Origin: Akkermansiaceae bacterium
GTDB taxonomy: Bacteria; Verrucomicrobiota; Verrucomicrobiia; Verrucomicrobiales; Akkermansiaceae
Length of the DNA stretch: 7,072 nucleotides
Direction of reading: 5' to 3'
Assembly (NCBI GenBank): GCA_023301335.1
Contig: JALZVA010000203.1
Location: 1-7,072, forward strand
In this document: one piece after another, positions 6,350 through 7,072 of the stretch
How positions within the stretch are numbered: the first letter of the stretch is position 1
Layout of the letters: each line of letters opens with the position of its first letter
Program-made: the position numbers and the translations under genes
The notes under the pieces: model-generated
What the model was told of the DNA's origin: nothing
Seen by the model: the letters and a program-made list of their open reading frames with translations, nothing else
Databases searched by the model: none

Positions 6350-7072
6350 TTACAACTTTACTAACTCACAACTATGGGCTGAAAATCCAGCTCCAAAAGC
6401 ACATAGCCATACGCGATCCATTGACTTATCCGCGCCATCTAAGAATCTCTCTAAAGCGACAAGAACAGACGGACTGCTTAAATTTCCAAAGTCTTTCATC
6501 ACGCTCCTTGCGTGAGTTAATTCACCACTTGGAAGCACTTGTTCTAGCTTCTCGATAACATCTCGTCCACCACCATGAGTAATCCAAGCTTGAGGGTCGG
6601 CTCGGCGTTTACTGTAGAGCTTTTTCACAGCCTCGGCTACATGATCAGGCACACTCTTATGAAGTTGATTTCTGAGCCTTCCTTGGGCATTGGTAAAACG
6701 AATTTTTTCACGTTGCTTAGGCACATGCAATGACTCGAAATCACCCAGCTTCCATTCCCCGCCTTGACCAGACCAGACCGCGGCAGATGCTCCATCACCG
6801 AAGATGCAGGTGCTAATTAATACACCAAAATCATCTTCTACAAAAAACGCAGCTGAACACACTTCTACGGCTACTGTAACAACAACTAATTCTGAGTTAT
6901 CCGCAATAAGATTGCTTGCTGACCTCATCAATGGCACTGCAGCACCACAGCCATAACCGGTCATATCCTGTAAAAAAGCATCTTCACGCATACCTAACAT
7001 CTCGGCGACATAACTGCTAACTCCGGGACAAAGATAACCTGTGCATGAACATAAAAACAGGGCGTCTATCTC
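6350..7072 (-). CDS. type III polyketide synthase (chalcone/stilbene synthase family), C-terminal 240 residues
   Basis: The minus-strand frame is open to the window edge, so the real start is outside; the first internal ATG (6998-7000) is not the start. Enzymes of this family condense an acyl-CoA starter with malonyl-CoA units in one active site and cyclise the product, giving pyrones, resorcinols or chalcones. In the visible 240 residues, CSCTGYLCPG (8-17) matches the conserved TG-x3-PG segment. MTGYGCGAAVP (37-47) holds the catalytic Cys42. IFGDGASAAVW follows, then WITHGGG with His166 and MKDFGNLSS with Asn197. These correspond to Cys164, His303 and Asn336 of plant chalcone synthase. The ending CAFGAGFSAHSCEL matches the family's C-terminal GFGPG region. 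The full triad and intact frame suggest an active enzyme. The substrate cannot be told from this fragment. It ends in TAA, with broken RHS sequence starting 110 bases downstream. Confidence 0.9.
   Translation of the reverse strand, partial: EIDALFLCSCTGYLCPGVSSYVAEMLGMREDAFLQDMTGYGCGAAVPLMRSASNLIADNSELVVVTVAVEVCSAAFFVEDDFGVLISTCIFGDGASAAVWSGQGGEWKLGDFESLHVPKQREKIRFTNAQGRLRNQLHKSVPDHVAEAVKKLYSKRRADPQAWITHGGGRDVIEKLEQVLPSGELTHARSVMKDFGNLSSPSVLVALERFLDGADKSMDRVWLCAFGAGFSAHSCELVKL

Noticed and set aside
1..7072. CRISPR arrays, tRNA or rRNA genes, complete insertion sequences
   Set aside because: No regularly spaced repeats, cloverleaf-like segments, rRNA sequence or transposase frames were found on either strand.

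Overview
The window carries mid-GC bacterial DNA (about 45-50 % GC in the housekeeping part by hand count), and every convincing gene is on the minus strand. The gene order prfA-prmC-murA and the style of the RHS core sequence suggest a Verrucomicrobiota-type bacterium. That placement is an inference from recall, not a database result.

Layout from high to low coordinates, which is the direction of transcription. (1) 6350-7072 is the 3' two thirds of a type III polyketide synthase (chalcone/stilbene synthase family) with Cys, His and Asn catalytic residues in place; its 5' end lies outside the window. (2) 6240-6349 is an unexplained spacer. (3) 4659-6239 is the 3' end of an RHS/YD-repeat gene. 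Its upstream 99 codons are in frame with the open part but broken by four stop codons, all TAG. The open part (4659-5942) holds YD repeats, the RHS-associated core and a C-terminal domain that looks like a JAB/JAMM metallopeptidase. (4) 3994-4602 is a very AT-rich gene for a 202-residue probable lipoprotein, placed where an immunity gene would sit. (5) 3603-3993 is intergenic and contains a GC-richer island and inverted repeats before prfA. (6) 339-3602 is a tight cluster, prfA (RF1), prmC (the methyltransferase that modifies the GGQ glutamine of release factors) and murA (first committed step of peptidoglycan synthesis), with gaps of only 27 and 24 bases. (7) 1-200 is the 5' part of a gene for a pRiA4b ORF-3-like protein.

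The housekeeping cluster works as expected: RF1 terminates at UAA/UAG, PrmC methylates RF1, and MurA feeds cell-wall synthesis. The accessory half (about 3.6-6.3 kb) looks like the eroded tail of a polymorphic toxin locus. GC content drops within the RHS core at about 5280, so the toxin tip and the putative immunity gene appear to have arrived as an AT-rich cassette. The RHS N-terminal delivery part is missing here, which makes this an orphan cassette or a decaying locus. The most interesting points are the JAB-like tip with its adjacent lipoprotein, and the TAG-only interruptions of the RHS reading frame.
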